In this document: in pieces, positions 1 to 10,385 of the stretch
How the letters are laid out: each line of letters starts with the position of its first letter
How positions within the stretch are numbered: position 1 is the first letter of the stretch
DNA from: Cyanophora paradoxa
Lineage: Eukaryota > Glaucocystophyceae > Cyanophorales > Cyanophoraceae
Assembly (NCBI GenBank): GCA_004431415.1
Contig: QPMI01000064.1
Span: forward strand, 344,345-408,344
Reading direction: 5' to 3'
Length of the DNA: 64,000 nucleotides
Notes under the pieces: generated by a model
Told to the model about the DNA's origin: nothing
What the model saw: only the letters and a program-made list of their open reading frames with translations
The model's database searches: none
Program-made: the position numbers and the translations under genes

Positions 1-1665
1 CAAGGGACCCGTGCAGCATGCTAGGCTGGATGCCGCGAGGTCGTCCCCCAAGCTCGCCCACCGCCAGCCCGTCGCCCCTGAAAACGATAGAGGGTTAATG
101 GCGCCGGAGAATTCTAGAAGAAAACGAGGGCGAAAACACACCCCAAGTACACGTAATCAGGCCCAAGCATGCCCACCCGCTGAGCGCTCTCGAAGATACT
201 GGACTGGTTGCTTGCACCCGAGAAAATAGCGATGATATACACGGCGTTCTGTTTTAGGGCCAGAAGCTGCTGCGTCTTGTCGGGATTTGCTGCGGTCGAC
301 TCGGCGCGAGACAGGGGCAGTTTGATATCCTCCGGCATACCGTCGGAGAAGGTTGCGAAAGCAGCCACCCGGAGGCCGATGTTCTGCGCTTCCGCGATGA
401 ACGCCTGCCCAAAACCGTTAGGAAACGACGAATTAGGCACAGCACGCAGCGGCGGAGCGCTAGCGGGCCTTGGCGATGCCCTGGCCGTAAGCCTGCCCGA
501 AGGCGTTAGGAAATATACATATATAGGCGAAGGGTAAAAGGGGCTCAAAGCCTACATCATTCGCGTACAGAACGCCGCAGGAGCGCCAGCCGATATTGTA
601 AATCGTGCGGGCCAGCGCCGGACCCTGGAACACGTCTGAAGGGAAACTTTCGAATTCAGCCCTCGACCGTGGCCTGCAGCGGCCTAGGCACTGATCATGA
701 GCTCGAGGGGGTTTCCCGAACCGCTCGGAATGTTTCTCAGGAAGCTGTCGTACTGTCGACATCGGAGGCGTCAACATTTGGAAGGCGCTGGCCACGGCTC
801 GCTACAATTTAATAGGCAGAGGGCGAGAGAGCGAATGCGCACCATGGATTTTTGACTGAGATCGGGGTCCGTAGCTGCCGGGCTGATTTGCACGAGCCGG
901 TAGGGCCGCAGGAGGTAGGCCACGGGTTTTGCCACGCTGCTTATCGTCATGCCTGCATGGCAGATCTAGATCAGGCTGTGAAGGGTGTGGCGTGGCGGAC
1001 GTGGCGGGCGCAAAGACCGACGACGGCGGTGAGGGAGTTTTCTAAGAGCGCGACCGACTGCTGTGGGGTATTCACGGAACCGACTCCCACGTTGAATGTT
1101 CTGCCCCGGCCACGCAAACCCGGTCAGTGGCAGTGGGGCAGCGAAATTAAAGAGATCTAGAGGGCGGGATTCTAAGAATAGATGGCAAAAAGGATGCGGA
1201 CATACATAGGCTCGATAAGGTGGTTGGGAAGGATGCTTGTGTCGTTGTTGACCAGGTCGCAGGCGAAAATAATTCCAGCGCTGCGCGCACGTGTACATGT
1301 GCATGCGGTAGTTCCTACATCAGCGCATACGCGTATACACGCAGAATACAGAGCTCGAGAGCGAAATGCAGCACAAAATCTCCCACGCACCCAATGATCC
1401 TTCCGCCATTGCTATCTGGGATGAACACGCCCAGCCGGAACTTCCCCTGCGTCTTTCCGACCGCCGGCAGGGGCCGGTTCGGTCCAACGCGCGCTGCTGA
1501 TGGCACGCCCTGGGACTCGGCGCGCTGAAGCAGACCCGCTATGGCCAGGAGAACGATGAGGAGAAAGGCGTTGCAAGGGGCCAGCTGCAGGCCCGAGCGA
1601 AAGGCGCGTGCGCAGCCCGGCGCCGCTCGGGCTGGGCCGAGGCCGCTCGCCGGAGTCCGGCGCAT
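1..1665 (-). CDS. Receptor with ANF-type (periplasmic-binding-protein-like) ligand-binding domain, 5' part
   Basis: Multi-exon gene that runs off the left edge. The chosen ATG at 1665 gives a basic N-terminus followed by a hydrophobic stretch (AFLLIVLLAIAGLL) ending at AESQG, a good signal peptide. Next comes KFRLGVFIPDSNGG, the usual first strand of the fold. Later exons carry DLVNNDTSILPN (about 1200-1280), SVALLENSLTAVVG (about 1030-1080), LVQISPAATDPDLS (about 860-900), ALARTIYNIGWRSCGVLYAN (about 560-620) and a long exon (about 130-430) ending in SAQRVGMLGPDYVYLG. These match, in order, the blocks of the ANF receptor ligand-binding family found in class C GPCRs and guanylate cyclase receptors. 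An acceptor near position 90 leads into another exon. The signalling half lies outside the window, so the receptor class is unknown. Exon borders are approximate. Confidence 0.78.
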
Positions 1666-1769
1666 GCTGCCGCAGTGCAGCTGCAGTTGGAATGATGAGC
1701 TGACCGTCGACGTCGGACGCTGCTGTTCAACGGTTTGTGCCGCAGTGCAGCGCGGTTGCAATTGCTGCT

Positions 1770-2500
1770 GCTGCTCAGCCTGATTTAAATCTGCTGGCGA
1801 AATTGCTGCAACGTAAAAACGTGCAGCGTGCAGCCGCTGAGCTGCAGGCCAGCTGCACAGCCTGCACTGCTGCTGCAGCTGCCGCGGTGCGGCAGCCGGC
1901 GCCTGCAGGCATCAGGCTTATAATTACTAAGTTAGCGACCGTCCGACGGTCGGACGTAGCGATAGTTATAGCTATTGCATCAGACTTTGAGCGCAACGTA
2001 GTTATAGCCTGCAGGTTCAACGGTCACCGGCCCTGACACCGGGTTGCAGCAACTTGCAGGCTACTTGCAGCTTGCAGCTGAGCTCGACGGCTGCTCGAGC
2101 CTCGAGCGCCGTCCCGAGTCCGCGACGTTCTGAAGTTATCAGATTTATATATTCTAGCTCATGTATAGCGATAGATCGATATCTCGCGATTCCGATCTAA
2201 TTATATAAATCATTGAATATCACAGTATACCAAGTATCACCTGAGGAGTCAGTGACTCAGTGCCACGTGCACGCACTGCACGGTGCACGCCGCAGTGCGG
2301 CCGCACGGTGAGGATCCGGAGTCTGAGGTCCAGACTGAGGACGTCGACGTCGACCAGCTCTTCAGTCTGTCGATCGGACGCGCGGCCACGCGCCGGCGCC
2401 GGATCCGGATCGGATCGACCGCCCGGACCGGCCCGGGAAAGGCCTCGGATTAGACTAATAATTATAAAGTATACTGCCATAGTACAGACTATCATAGTAT
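1770..2500. other. Intergenic DNA upstream of the receptor gene
   Basis: No ORF here looks coding. The sequence is a patchwork of CTGCAG/GCTGC-rich words (1780-1900) and AT-rich palindromic words (about 1915-2000 and 2130-2230). It may hold the receptor promoter, but no TATA box or initiator stands out. Confidence 0.5.
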
Positions 2501-2735
2501 ATACTGTAAAACATGCAATATCCAGCGTCACTTTATTTCGTCAAAACCCGAAAAATGCGCCGAAATTGTGGTTCGTCGGCATCATGTTTTCGGCAACACA
2601 GCCAGTCCGCCTAGGCGGCGGGTACATTGATCCTTTTTCTGCCATACATCTGCACAATTCTGGCAGTTTCAAATATTCGGCATCGCAATAGCGCCGAATA
2701 TTAAGTGCCGCCGGAGATTTCATGTTTTACAGTAT
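2501..2735. mobile_element. Short MITE-like element with 15-bp perfect terminal inverted repeats
   Basis: ATACTGTAAAACATG at 2501-2515 is matched exactly, as its reverse complement, at 2721-2735. The inverted similarity continues imperfectly about 15 bp further in on both sides. The 235-bp body has no ORF of note. No clear target-site duplication is seen. It is distinct from the 4.1/44-46 kb family, though both have AT-rich ends. Confidence 0.55.
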
Positions 2736-4100
2736 GAGTCGGACGCCTGATCGGCGGTGATCACCGACTCGACGCCGAGTCGGCGACTCCGATGAGTCCG
2801 ATCGCGATCGTGACTCGCGAGTAGGGCTGGGTTCAGTCACTGTCAGTCAAAGTCAGAGGGTCTGACTGACCCGACTGAGTCACCAAATTGGCCGACTGAG
2901 ATTCTCTCAGTCCCATATAGGGCTGCGCACAGTCCACCTCAACCCCCACCCGGTCGGTGGGCCCGCTGACTGTTACCCGCCGGTGGCGGTCGGTACTACT
3001 CGGTAGAGGTGGGGTACTTGCTGCAGTGCGTGAAAATTGACAGGAAATACGCTTAATTCTGCACAGCTTCAAGGCGCTACGCGCCTACTCTGTTCCCAAC
3101 TGTCTAAAGCAAGTGCTTTGCAATTGGGGCGAGTTCAAGCCAGTTGTGGGGGAAGCCGGGGTGGTTGATGCTCAGGAGGGGTACGGGATATCGCGATCGA
3201 TGGCGTCAGCTCCCTTGGGCTCCGTCGGATTGAAGAGCGCAGGAGCGCAGGAGAGCAGGAAGATGAACTAAGCAGAACTTTCCTGGCCTGGGTGCACGGA
3301 ATATGTAACTTTCGCGCGCGAGAATATGAAATTTTCGCGAGCCTACCCCCCTAGAATTTTTATTTGTATGGTACCGGGCGTTGTATGGCGGTGGGCCAGA
3401 CTTTCCACCCGGTCGGTCGGTGGCAGGCTGCCACTGCCACCGGCCGCCACCGGCCCAGCCCTAGTCCCATACAAAACCCTGCTGGGAGCGTGCCCCCCTG
3501 TGGGCTTTTTCCATCTGAAGCTCGACGTGGATCGACCTAACAAGGATCTTCTGTCATCTTACCTCCAGAAAAACAACGAATTCGAAATCTGAACGAAACC
3601 GCCCGCGCTACATATAACGAGGCTGACGGGGGCCGAATTCCTTTCACCAGTGTTCTTAAGCTTTGCTCGCCTAACTTAATAGTAATCACTCCCTACTGCC
3701 CGCGCATTGTGCTTGGCAATTTCGATGGATCGCATCTGGGTCATTTCCGGGTCATTTTCCTCAGTTTTTGCACGGTAGCCTGACTGAACCTCAGGTTGAC
3801 TGATTCAGTCACAGTCAGGGGGGCTGAGCGACTGGGTCAGGGGTGGAGCCTGACTGAACCCAGCACTACTCGCGAGGCTCGGCGACTCGGCGACTCGACG
3901 GCGAGTTGCCAATTGCAAGTTGATCGGACTCGATCCCGGATCCGAATTCGAATTGATAGCATGCAAATCTGCGATCGATCGATCGCCGAGTCGACGCCGA
4001 CGTCCGACGGACCGGCGACGGTCGACTCGACGCCGAGCTCGAGTCGGCAGCCGCGCCGGCGGTTCCGATCAGATCATTATGGCATGTTCAGTTACTACCA
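2736..4100. other. Gene-free spacer rich in GACTC/GAGTC words
   Basis: I see no coding exon. The region contains many CTGACTGA, GACTCAGTC and GGCGACTCG words in both orientations, for instance at 2740-2900 and 3780-4050. ORFs at 3326-3592 and 3796-4116 show no recognisable protein signal and look fortuitous. Confidence 0.45.
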
Positions 4101-4219
4101 TATAACAAAATATTAATGCGCTCGATATTAATGCGTTTTTGGACCCGGACCCCGGAATTACTTAATGCGTTTTGAAGCTTTTTGGCGCGATAGGGGGCCG
4201 GGTACATGCATATGTACAT

Positions 4220-4238
4220 ACAACCTTCTTAATTGGCG
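4220..4238. repeat. Target-site duplication, left copy
   Basis: The 19-bp word ACAACCTTCTTAATTGGCG, repeated exactly at 5075-5093 on the other side of the retroposed block. Confidence 0.85.
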
Positions 4239-5074
4239 AACCCGGGAAGGGCGCGCAACGTAGGTCGGCGGGGCGGGAGAAGCGCCCGCCGGGCGCGCGC
4301 CCGGAGGGCACAGGTCGCCTCAGTAAGGTCTAGAAGCGCTTCTAGCCGCTTAGCCGCAGTGTCCGTTAGGCGATTCGTTCGTCGGCGGGCGCGGTTGGGC
4401 GTGCGGCCCCCAGGTCAGATCAGCGGTCTCAGCAGTGCTCATTGCCTCTAGTTCGGGCTTCTCTGCGTCGGCGCCGCTCTGCGCAACAGCGCCCGCGCGT
4501 TCCAGCATGTCTAGGCGCAAATCTAGCGAGGGCGGACCAAGCTGGCCGCGGCAGTAGGAGGAGCGACGCAGAGAAGGGCGCGGTGCTCGGGCTCTGGAGG
4601 AGATGGCGTGCTGCTCGGCTCCCGCCGACCAGCCTGGGTTCCCGCCGGGCATTGGCGATGCCGCGCCCAGCTGCAGCTGCCCGCGATGTTGACGCGCGGC
4701 TCGCTGCGCGGCGCTGCAGCTCGGCGGCTGGCGGCGACTCTGGACTCAGCGCTCGCCGTGGAGGCGGCTGAGGAGCGCGGCTCTTGCTGCGCGACCACCA
4801 GTTTTTCATCCGGGCCCTAACTAACGGGGCTCCGGTTTTCTGGGCCTACATCTTTCTGCCGCGCTCACTGCTAGAGGACCGGCGCATATTATGTTCTGGA
4901 GACGACTCGGTAGACTACAGCTAAGGCACTAGCTCGACACGACTACTAGCTGTAGCACTCTTGTTATCTATCTCCTCTTGCAGTCAGCATCTCAGTATCC
5001 GGTAGGCGTGGAGCCGCCGGAGCGGGAGACTGTTGTCAAGTGTGTACGAATGCAGCAGACTTTCAAAAAAAAAA
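4239..5074 (+). mobile_element. Poly(A)-tailed retroposed sequence with 19-bp target-site duplication
   Basis: This 836-bp GC-rich block is bordered on both sides by ACAACCTTCTTAATTGGCG (4220-4238 and 5075-5093). Its right end runs into an 11-12 base A tract directly before the second copy. A long target duplication plus a 3' A tail is the signature of LINE-type target-primed reverse transcription of an RNA. The body has overlapping ORFs on both strands (for example 4429-4809 minus and 4442-4771 plus), none recognisable, so it could be a SINE-like or non-coding RNA retrocopy or the truncated 3' end of a longer element. Confidence 0.8.
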
Positions 5075-5093
5075 ACAACCTTCTTAATTGGCG
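5075..5093. repeat. Target-site duplication, right copy
   Basis: Exact copy of the 19-bp word at 4220-4238, placed immediately after the A tract of the retroposed block. Confidence 0.85.
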
Positions 5094-5199
5094 TTTTGTT
5101 ATTAATATTAACGCGCCCCCAAATTAATGCGTTTGAGGCAGAAAAGTTGAGAAAACGCATTAAATTGGGACGCATTAATTAATATTATTCTGTTATAAT

Positions 5200-7225
5200 T
5201 ATGCGGTGCTACCCAAACTTACCCCCCCCAAATGTTTTGTTTTTGAATCTTATAAAAAACAAAAACAAATCACAAAAACTCTCAGTTATCATGAGTCAGT
5301 GAATCGACAGTGATCATGAATGCATATCATATGTATGTCGGACTCACAGAGTCACAATGCACGTGTCTGATCAGAACCGCCGGCCGCCAGACTCTGAGAC
5401 TAGTACTGGTGCCACTGGGGCGCCACTGGGCCAGTGGCCCAGTGCCCGCCACTGGCTCGCGCGCCACTGGGCCAGGGCCCAGGGGGCGCCACTAGTCACT
5501 GAGTACTGCCGCGCCAATTGCAACCGAGGCCCAACTTCCGCCCAAGGGCCGACCCGGCCGAGGCCCGAGGCTCGAGCCTCGGAGGCCCCTGACTCAACTT
5601 GAGGCCCGCAGGCTCCGCAGCCTGCGGCCGCTCGACTCCCGCTGCGACTCGGCGAGTCCCGCAGCACTGCGGCTACCGTAGTACCGGTATCATAGTATTG
5701 CCACTGTTTTCTTGCAACTCCCGGCCGAGTTGCCACAAGTTGCCCCCATCTTGCAACTGCCGCAGTGCGGCCGCCAACTTGCGGCGCCCAGTCACTTCAT
5801 GATCAACTCACTTGATCATGAAGTTGGGCGCCAATTGCAACTCTCAGACTAATTGAATTCGAACTCGCCGAGTCGGCTGCGACTCCGAGGCTCGGCGGCG
5901 ACTCGAGCTCGCCGGCAAGTCGCGATCGGCGCCCGGCAGGCCGCGGCGGCGGCCAGGTACGTCGGCTGTTGGCGCTAAGTTCGCCGCCAATTGCAAGCGC
6001 TAGCGGCGCCCGGCGGCCAAGTTGCGCCGCCAACATTACTAAATTATATATAAAGTTAACAGCGGCCAACTCGAGCTCAGTGACTTGTGGGCCAAGTAAG
6101 TCGTGGCAACTTCCCCCGGGCCCGGGCCCGCCAACTTGGCAACTTGCCAAGTTGCTCCAACATGTACAGCCTCCAAGTCGCCGCCAGTGGCCCGGCGGCC
6201 GGGCCCGCCAACTCGGCGCCAAGAGGTCCGCGCCCCAACGGACCTGGCAACGGTGCGGTGTCGGCCCGGCGGTGCCACGTTACACTGCCAACACTGCCAA
6301 GTACTAGTCGGTGGCACTCGGTGCTCCAGCGCCGGTGCATGGCGGCTTTGAATTCAAAGTAAGCGGTAATATCGGCCTTGGGGAAAGGAGAGGCCCTTAG
6401 GTCTGTTGGTCACTTGTCACAAAATTTTAGAAAGCGAAATTCGTATTTTTGAAGACACCTGCTACCCCATTTTAGACCCTGGGGAGCACGATGGTCCGGC
6501 CCGTTTTCCTATGAGAGGCCTCTAATGGGCAGTAACAGCACGTCGAAAAGCATCGAAAAGCATTTTCACGAAAAGCGCAAATAACATTGGTCGTCCGAGT
6601 CGAAATTTGAAAATTATTAATTTCAAGAGACCGCACCCCATTCGCTAGGAAATAGTTTCCAAATTAACGGAGCGCCACGGGGCCGGCCAGCAAATTTGTA
6701 TGAGACAGAGTCGATGTGTGCCACGAGGTGGGTTTTAAATATACTTGATGCGTTAGTTGAAAGATTATCAAAATAAACAATTTAGACAGAGCCTTATTAC
6801 TGCGAATTACATTCAAATGATTCATAGATTATTATTAACCACCTCCAAAAAGCGCCGAAAGTCGTTTTCAAAAATATAAGCTGAGACGACCAATGGGCCC
6901 CTCGGGGCCTGTACTCGGTACAATTGCGGCCGATTGGGCCCCGCATCGATATCTGTACCCTTGCGACATAATTTTGTACCCTCTCACTTGAGTGTGTACC
7001 CTTGCCGAGTGGACCCCCTTCTCCTCCCCCTCCCCCGTAACCGCGCGCGGTTGCGGGCCCCCGTTTTAAAACAAAGAGCTGCCACCCTCACGCCTTGAAG
7101 CCCCAAGACCCAAGGCCACTCCTGCTCCGCAGGGACTCGCTTGTCAATAAACCGTGCGCGACGCTGCGGCGACAGAGCTAGAGGCTAGAGCAGGTGAAAT
7201 CAGCGCTAGCAGCCATAAATTTCAA
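5200..7225. other. Gene-free spacer
   Basis: Apart from the stem-loop at 5783 nothing recognisable is present. 5400-6350 is made of GGCGCCACTGGGCC, CCAACTTG and CTCGGCGACTC words. 6360-6900 is more AT-rich and ordinary. 6930-7060 holds three TGTACCCT words and CCCCTTCTCCTCCCCCTCCC. Confidence 0.45.
5783..5831. repeat. Long stem-loop around a TGATCA palindrome
   Basis: Left arm 5783-5806 (GGCGCCCA, then GTC, then ACTTCATGATCAA) pairs with the right arm 5812-5831 (TTGATCATGAAGT, then TGGGCGCC). The stem is about 21 bp with a three-base bulge and a five-base loop. No gene lies close, so a role is unknown. Confidence 0.6.
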
Positions 7226-7806
7226 AACGGCGAATCAAAGCAAATCAGCAACTAAGCTATAAGATCTACACCGCATCGGCACTCGAGCTCGCTACTACTA
7301 CTGAGTCGCTAGCTGTGCTCGCTGTACGTCACTCGCTGTCAGGCTCGGGGTCCTTGCGGGGCCATCCCCTCCTCCTGGCGCCCTTCAGGGGAAGCGGCGG
7401 CGTCTGCGGCGAAGCGGGGCGGGGCGGAGCGGGGTGCGGGGGTGAGCAAGTCAACGAAGTGAGGTGGCTCTGGTCCGGCGCCAGCGCCAGCTCACCAGCA
7501 TCAAGGGGGGTAGAGACTCGGGCTCGGGGGCCTCCCCACCCAGGCCCAGCTCCTCCAGGGGTACGGGCGGCTCCTCGCAGGGCTGCGGGGGTACGCGATG
7601 AGACTCTTAGGAGAAACCTGAGAAGGCAGGGGGGGGTACGGCACCCTGAGGAGGGAGCGGAAGTTGGAGTACTCGTCGACGGAGGTGCGGGCGACTCGTT
7701 CGGCGAAGGCCGAATCGGAGGGGGAGAGGGCCGACGACAGGGAGACGCGGGGGGTACGGGGTTTCGAAGAATCCGGGTCGGAAGGGGAGGAGGAGTCCGG
7801 GGGCTC
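7226..7806 (-). pseudogene. Partial duplicate of the 3' end of the mTERF-family gene
   Basis: This stretch is strongly similar to 14681-15244, the last exons and flank of the mTERF-family gene, in the same orientation. Shared segments include GGCTCGGGGTCCTTGCGGGG, CCCTCCTCCTGGCGCCCTT and the block coding for SLRVPYP/TPPSSTSTPT-like text. Similarity stops near 7806, inside what corresponds to the exon starting IVRFPPTLAYS, so upstream mTERF repeats are absent. Several base changes and short indels separate the copies (for example around 7440-7490). It probably encodes no working protein. Confidence 0.72.
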
Positions 7807-8146
7807 GGGATCCGGGCTCTCATATCTAGAGTTTCCCTCTGGACAAATGATCGAGCTCTAGATCTCGATTTCGATCATGTCTGAGGGGTGGCCTCCTAGG
7901 CCTTAGGCATCCGAGCTCTCACCACGTGCACGCCCCGCCCCGCCGCAGACTGCGGCAAAAGTCGAAGCCCCCGCTTCTCCTGAAAGGCACCGCAAGTTCC
8001 TCCTGCCTTCCTGCCAAATTTAAAACGTGCATGTGGTAGCTAGAGGAATGTGCGATATATACATCTTTTGCTTCGGCGGCGAATTAATTGAAATCTACGA
8101 CAAATTAAAACAAATTATATGTAAACAGTAACCAAAGGAGTGAACG
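7807..8146. other. Spacer downstream of the MYND gene
   Basis: No coding signal. It starts with palindromic TCTAGA/GAGCTC words, then ordinary AT-richer sequence. The 3' end of the minus-strand MYND gene transcript should lie here. Confidence 0.4.
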
Positions 8147-10240
8147 CTAAGCCCTCCCTGAAGCGTCCCTGCACTCCCGCTTGTGCGTCTTCCAGGCGGC
8201 CCCCTGCGGCACGCGTACGGCGCAGTCGGCCGCGAATGAATTCGAAGCGCCACCGGTTATGGTTCGGGACTGGAGAGCGCACATGGCAGGCCTGGTCGCA
8301 GTAGGCGACGGAAAGGCAGCGGCCGCACTTGCGCAGCCCGTCCTTCGCGAGCTGCTTCCCACAGGCCCCGCAGCGCCACGCCTCCAGCTTCGCGATGTCG
8401 CCCCGGAAATCCTTCATTTTCGCCGACTCCGCCTCCATGTGCGCTTCCGGGCGGACAAAGTTTCAGATGCAGCGACAAAGTTTCAGATGCAGCGAAACGC
8501 AGCAGGTCTCTCCACGCACCCATCTTCTCGTCCTTGAGCTTGAACGTATCTCGCAGCAGCGAGTTCATCATTTCGGAGACCTTGATCATTCCCTCGACGG
8601 GCCTGTCCTGGCGCCCGCCTAGGAAATCCCCTATCAAGGCGTCGTGCTCCGTGATGCCCCGAAGGTGCAGCTTGTTAAGCGTGTCAAACCACGGCTGCAA
8701 GGCGAGCGTGTCAAACCACGGCTGCAAGGCTTAAGCGTGTGGGCATGCTCACGCACCAGGTACTTGATCGGAGGCTTGGCCGGCTCCGAGGCGGCGGGCC
8801 TCGCCCCCCGGAGCGGGGGCGACCGGGCGGCGCTCGGGTGCGCTGCCAGCTCGAGGAGCGACGCGGCGGCGGCGGGGAGGCCGGAGGCCCAGTCGTCAAG
8901 GCGCGCGGACGGGGGCGGCGGCGGAATGTCCGTCAGCCAACCTTCGAGGTCGAACCTGCGCTCTTGTTAGCATGCTCAGCAAATTGGGGAGCGGTGAAGA
9001 CTGAGCGATCACCAGAAATCGGGGAAGCGCGCGACGGGCTCGGACGGCGCGGGGGCCCACGACCCCGCGGCCCACTCGCGCAGGGCCGCGAGCCGCCTCG
9101 CGCTCGCCCTGAGCCAGGCGCCGAAGGGCGCCGCGAGGGCCGGCTGCGTCCCAGGGTGGCCCGGAGCAACGTCAAGAGAACGTAGGCGACCTCGCCGACG
9201 GCGCGGGGCCCCTCCTCAAGGGCGGCCTCGGCGGCGGCGGCGAGCGCGCCGCTCTCCGCGAGGCTGCGGGCGACGGCGGGGCCGTGCCGCGGGTGCCGAA
9301 CGAGGGCCCGCAGGAGCAGAAGGGCGTGCCATCTATGGAAAATCTCGTCAGCCGCCTGTGCCACCGCCAAGCGGCAGCGGCAGAGTGCGCACCGCGTCTC
9401 GAAGTCCGCGTCGACGGCGAGGCGGGCGGCGGCATCCGCGAGGGCAGCCGCGTCGAAGGGGCCCGCCGCGGCGACCGCGAGCGGGTCCTGCGTCGGGACG
9501 CCCCGCGCCGCGAGGGCCTCCAACTGCGGACGCGGGGTCAGGCTAAGGAAAGGCGGAAAAGAGCAGACGCGCCTGGACGGTCGTCAGGCCGGCGGGGTTC
9601 GGCGTGGGCGGCGGGAGCGGGACGGTGGCCTTCTCGGCCCTCTCCGAGGCGGGGTAATGCTCCGCGGAGAGGGCGGCCGACATTGCGATGCGCGACGCCG
9701 CAACGACCGCCGCCCGTCGGATCGCGGCCACCGTCTCAGGCAGGCGGCTCAGGTACGTCTGAGCGGACCCCAAGCCAAGGTCAAGCTTAAGCAGAACTGC
9801 GGACGGGAAATCTGAACGGAGCGCACCTTCCCGTCCACGCGGCCGCGCGTCACGATCTCGACCGAGTGGCGGCTGTAGCGGCCGGCCTGCATCGCGTCCA
9901 CCGCCTCCCGCCGCAGCCGGTCGGCCGCCAACCCCAACAGCGCTGCCACGGCGGGCCCCGCGCGGCACAGGATCTCGTCGGCGAGGTCGGGCGCGGCGGA
10001 GGCGAAGGCGGCGAGGGAGCGGAGCGCCTGCATGCGCTCGATGGCGAGGCCCTGGCACGCGACGCGGGCCAGCGCTGGCGCGGCCGGCCGCAGCAGCCGC
10101 AGGCCCTCGTCGGCGGGAACAAGCGCTCTGCGCGAGGCAGCGTGGTGAACGGCTGGATTCGCAAGGGGTCCGCAATCACCAGCCACGAAGGGACGCACTC
10201 GGCGAGATAGGCTGCCTGCCCATTCAATCAGAACATGCAA
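8147..10240 (-). CDS. MYND-type zinc-finger protein with helical N-terminal region
   Basis: Multi-exon minus-strand gene ending at a TAG at 8147-8149. The last exons encode CGACGKQ, then LRKCGRCLSVAYCDQACH, and after an intron AAWKTHKREC. The C-x2-C, C-x2-C, C-x3-C and H-x3-C spacing is a complete MYND finger. Upstream exons (8930-9520, 9540-9780, 9840-10230) encode Ala/Leu-rich amphipathic helices such as LADEILCRAGPAVAALLGLA and LLLLRALVRHPRHGPAVARS, resembling ARM/HEAT repeats. MYND fingers usually bind proline-rich peptides. The start codon is uncertain; the first convincing coding stretch (NGQAAYLAECVPSWLVIADP) begins near 10225. A 27-bp in-frame tandem duplication lies at 8678-8731. Confidence 0.68.
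8678..8731. repeat. 27-bp tandem duplication inside the MYND gene
   Basis: The unit starting AGCGTGTCAAACCACGGCTG occurs twice in direct contact. The period is a multiple of three, so it duplicates nine residues (core QPWFDTL) without changing frame. A second tandem duplication with period 20 lies at 8453-8492; its length would shift a frame, so that part is probably intronic. Confidence 0.75.
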
Positions 10241-10385
10241 CGGGCGATGCGAGAAGAAGAGAATGAGAGCTTTAAATTCGAGGCCGAAGTTATAATCATA
10301 GTAATATAATGAAGTATACGTATACGTATAGACGTAGACCGGTTTTATTCCTGAAAGCTTCCACGTACGGTAATGTAGCTATAGT

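Larger units (their letters stand above)
4101..5196. mobile_element. MITE-like element (copy C), split by a retroposed insertion
   Basis: The two halves, 4101-4238 and 5094-5196, together make a ~240-bp element homologous, in inverted orientation, to copies at 45296-45566 and 45945-46203. Shared features are repeated TTAATGCG words, the string TGGACCCGGACCCC and a central AAGCTTTTTGG block. The ends are inverted repeats (TATAACAAAAT at 4101; its near complement ATTCTGTTATA at 5186-5196). The interruption lies where the intact copies carry a CTTAGCG-like word. Confidence 0.7.

Noticed and set aside
4429-4809. Arg/Ala-rich ORFs on both strands of the retroposed block as a transposon protein
   Set aside because: No reverse transcriptase, endonuclease or other motif. 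Composition is that of random GC-rich DNA.
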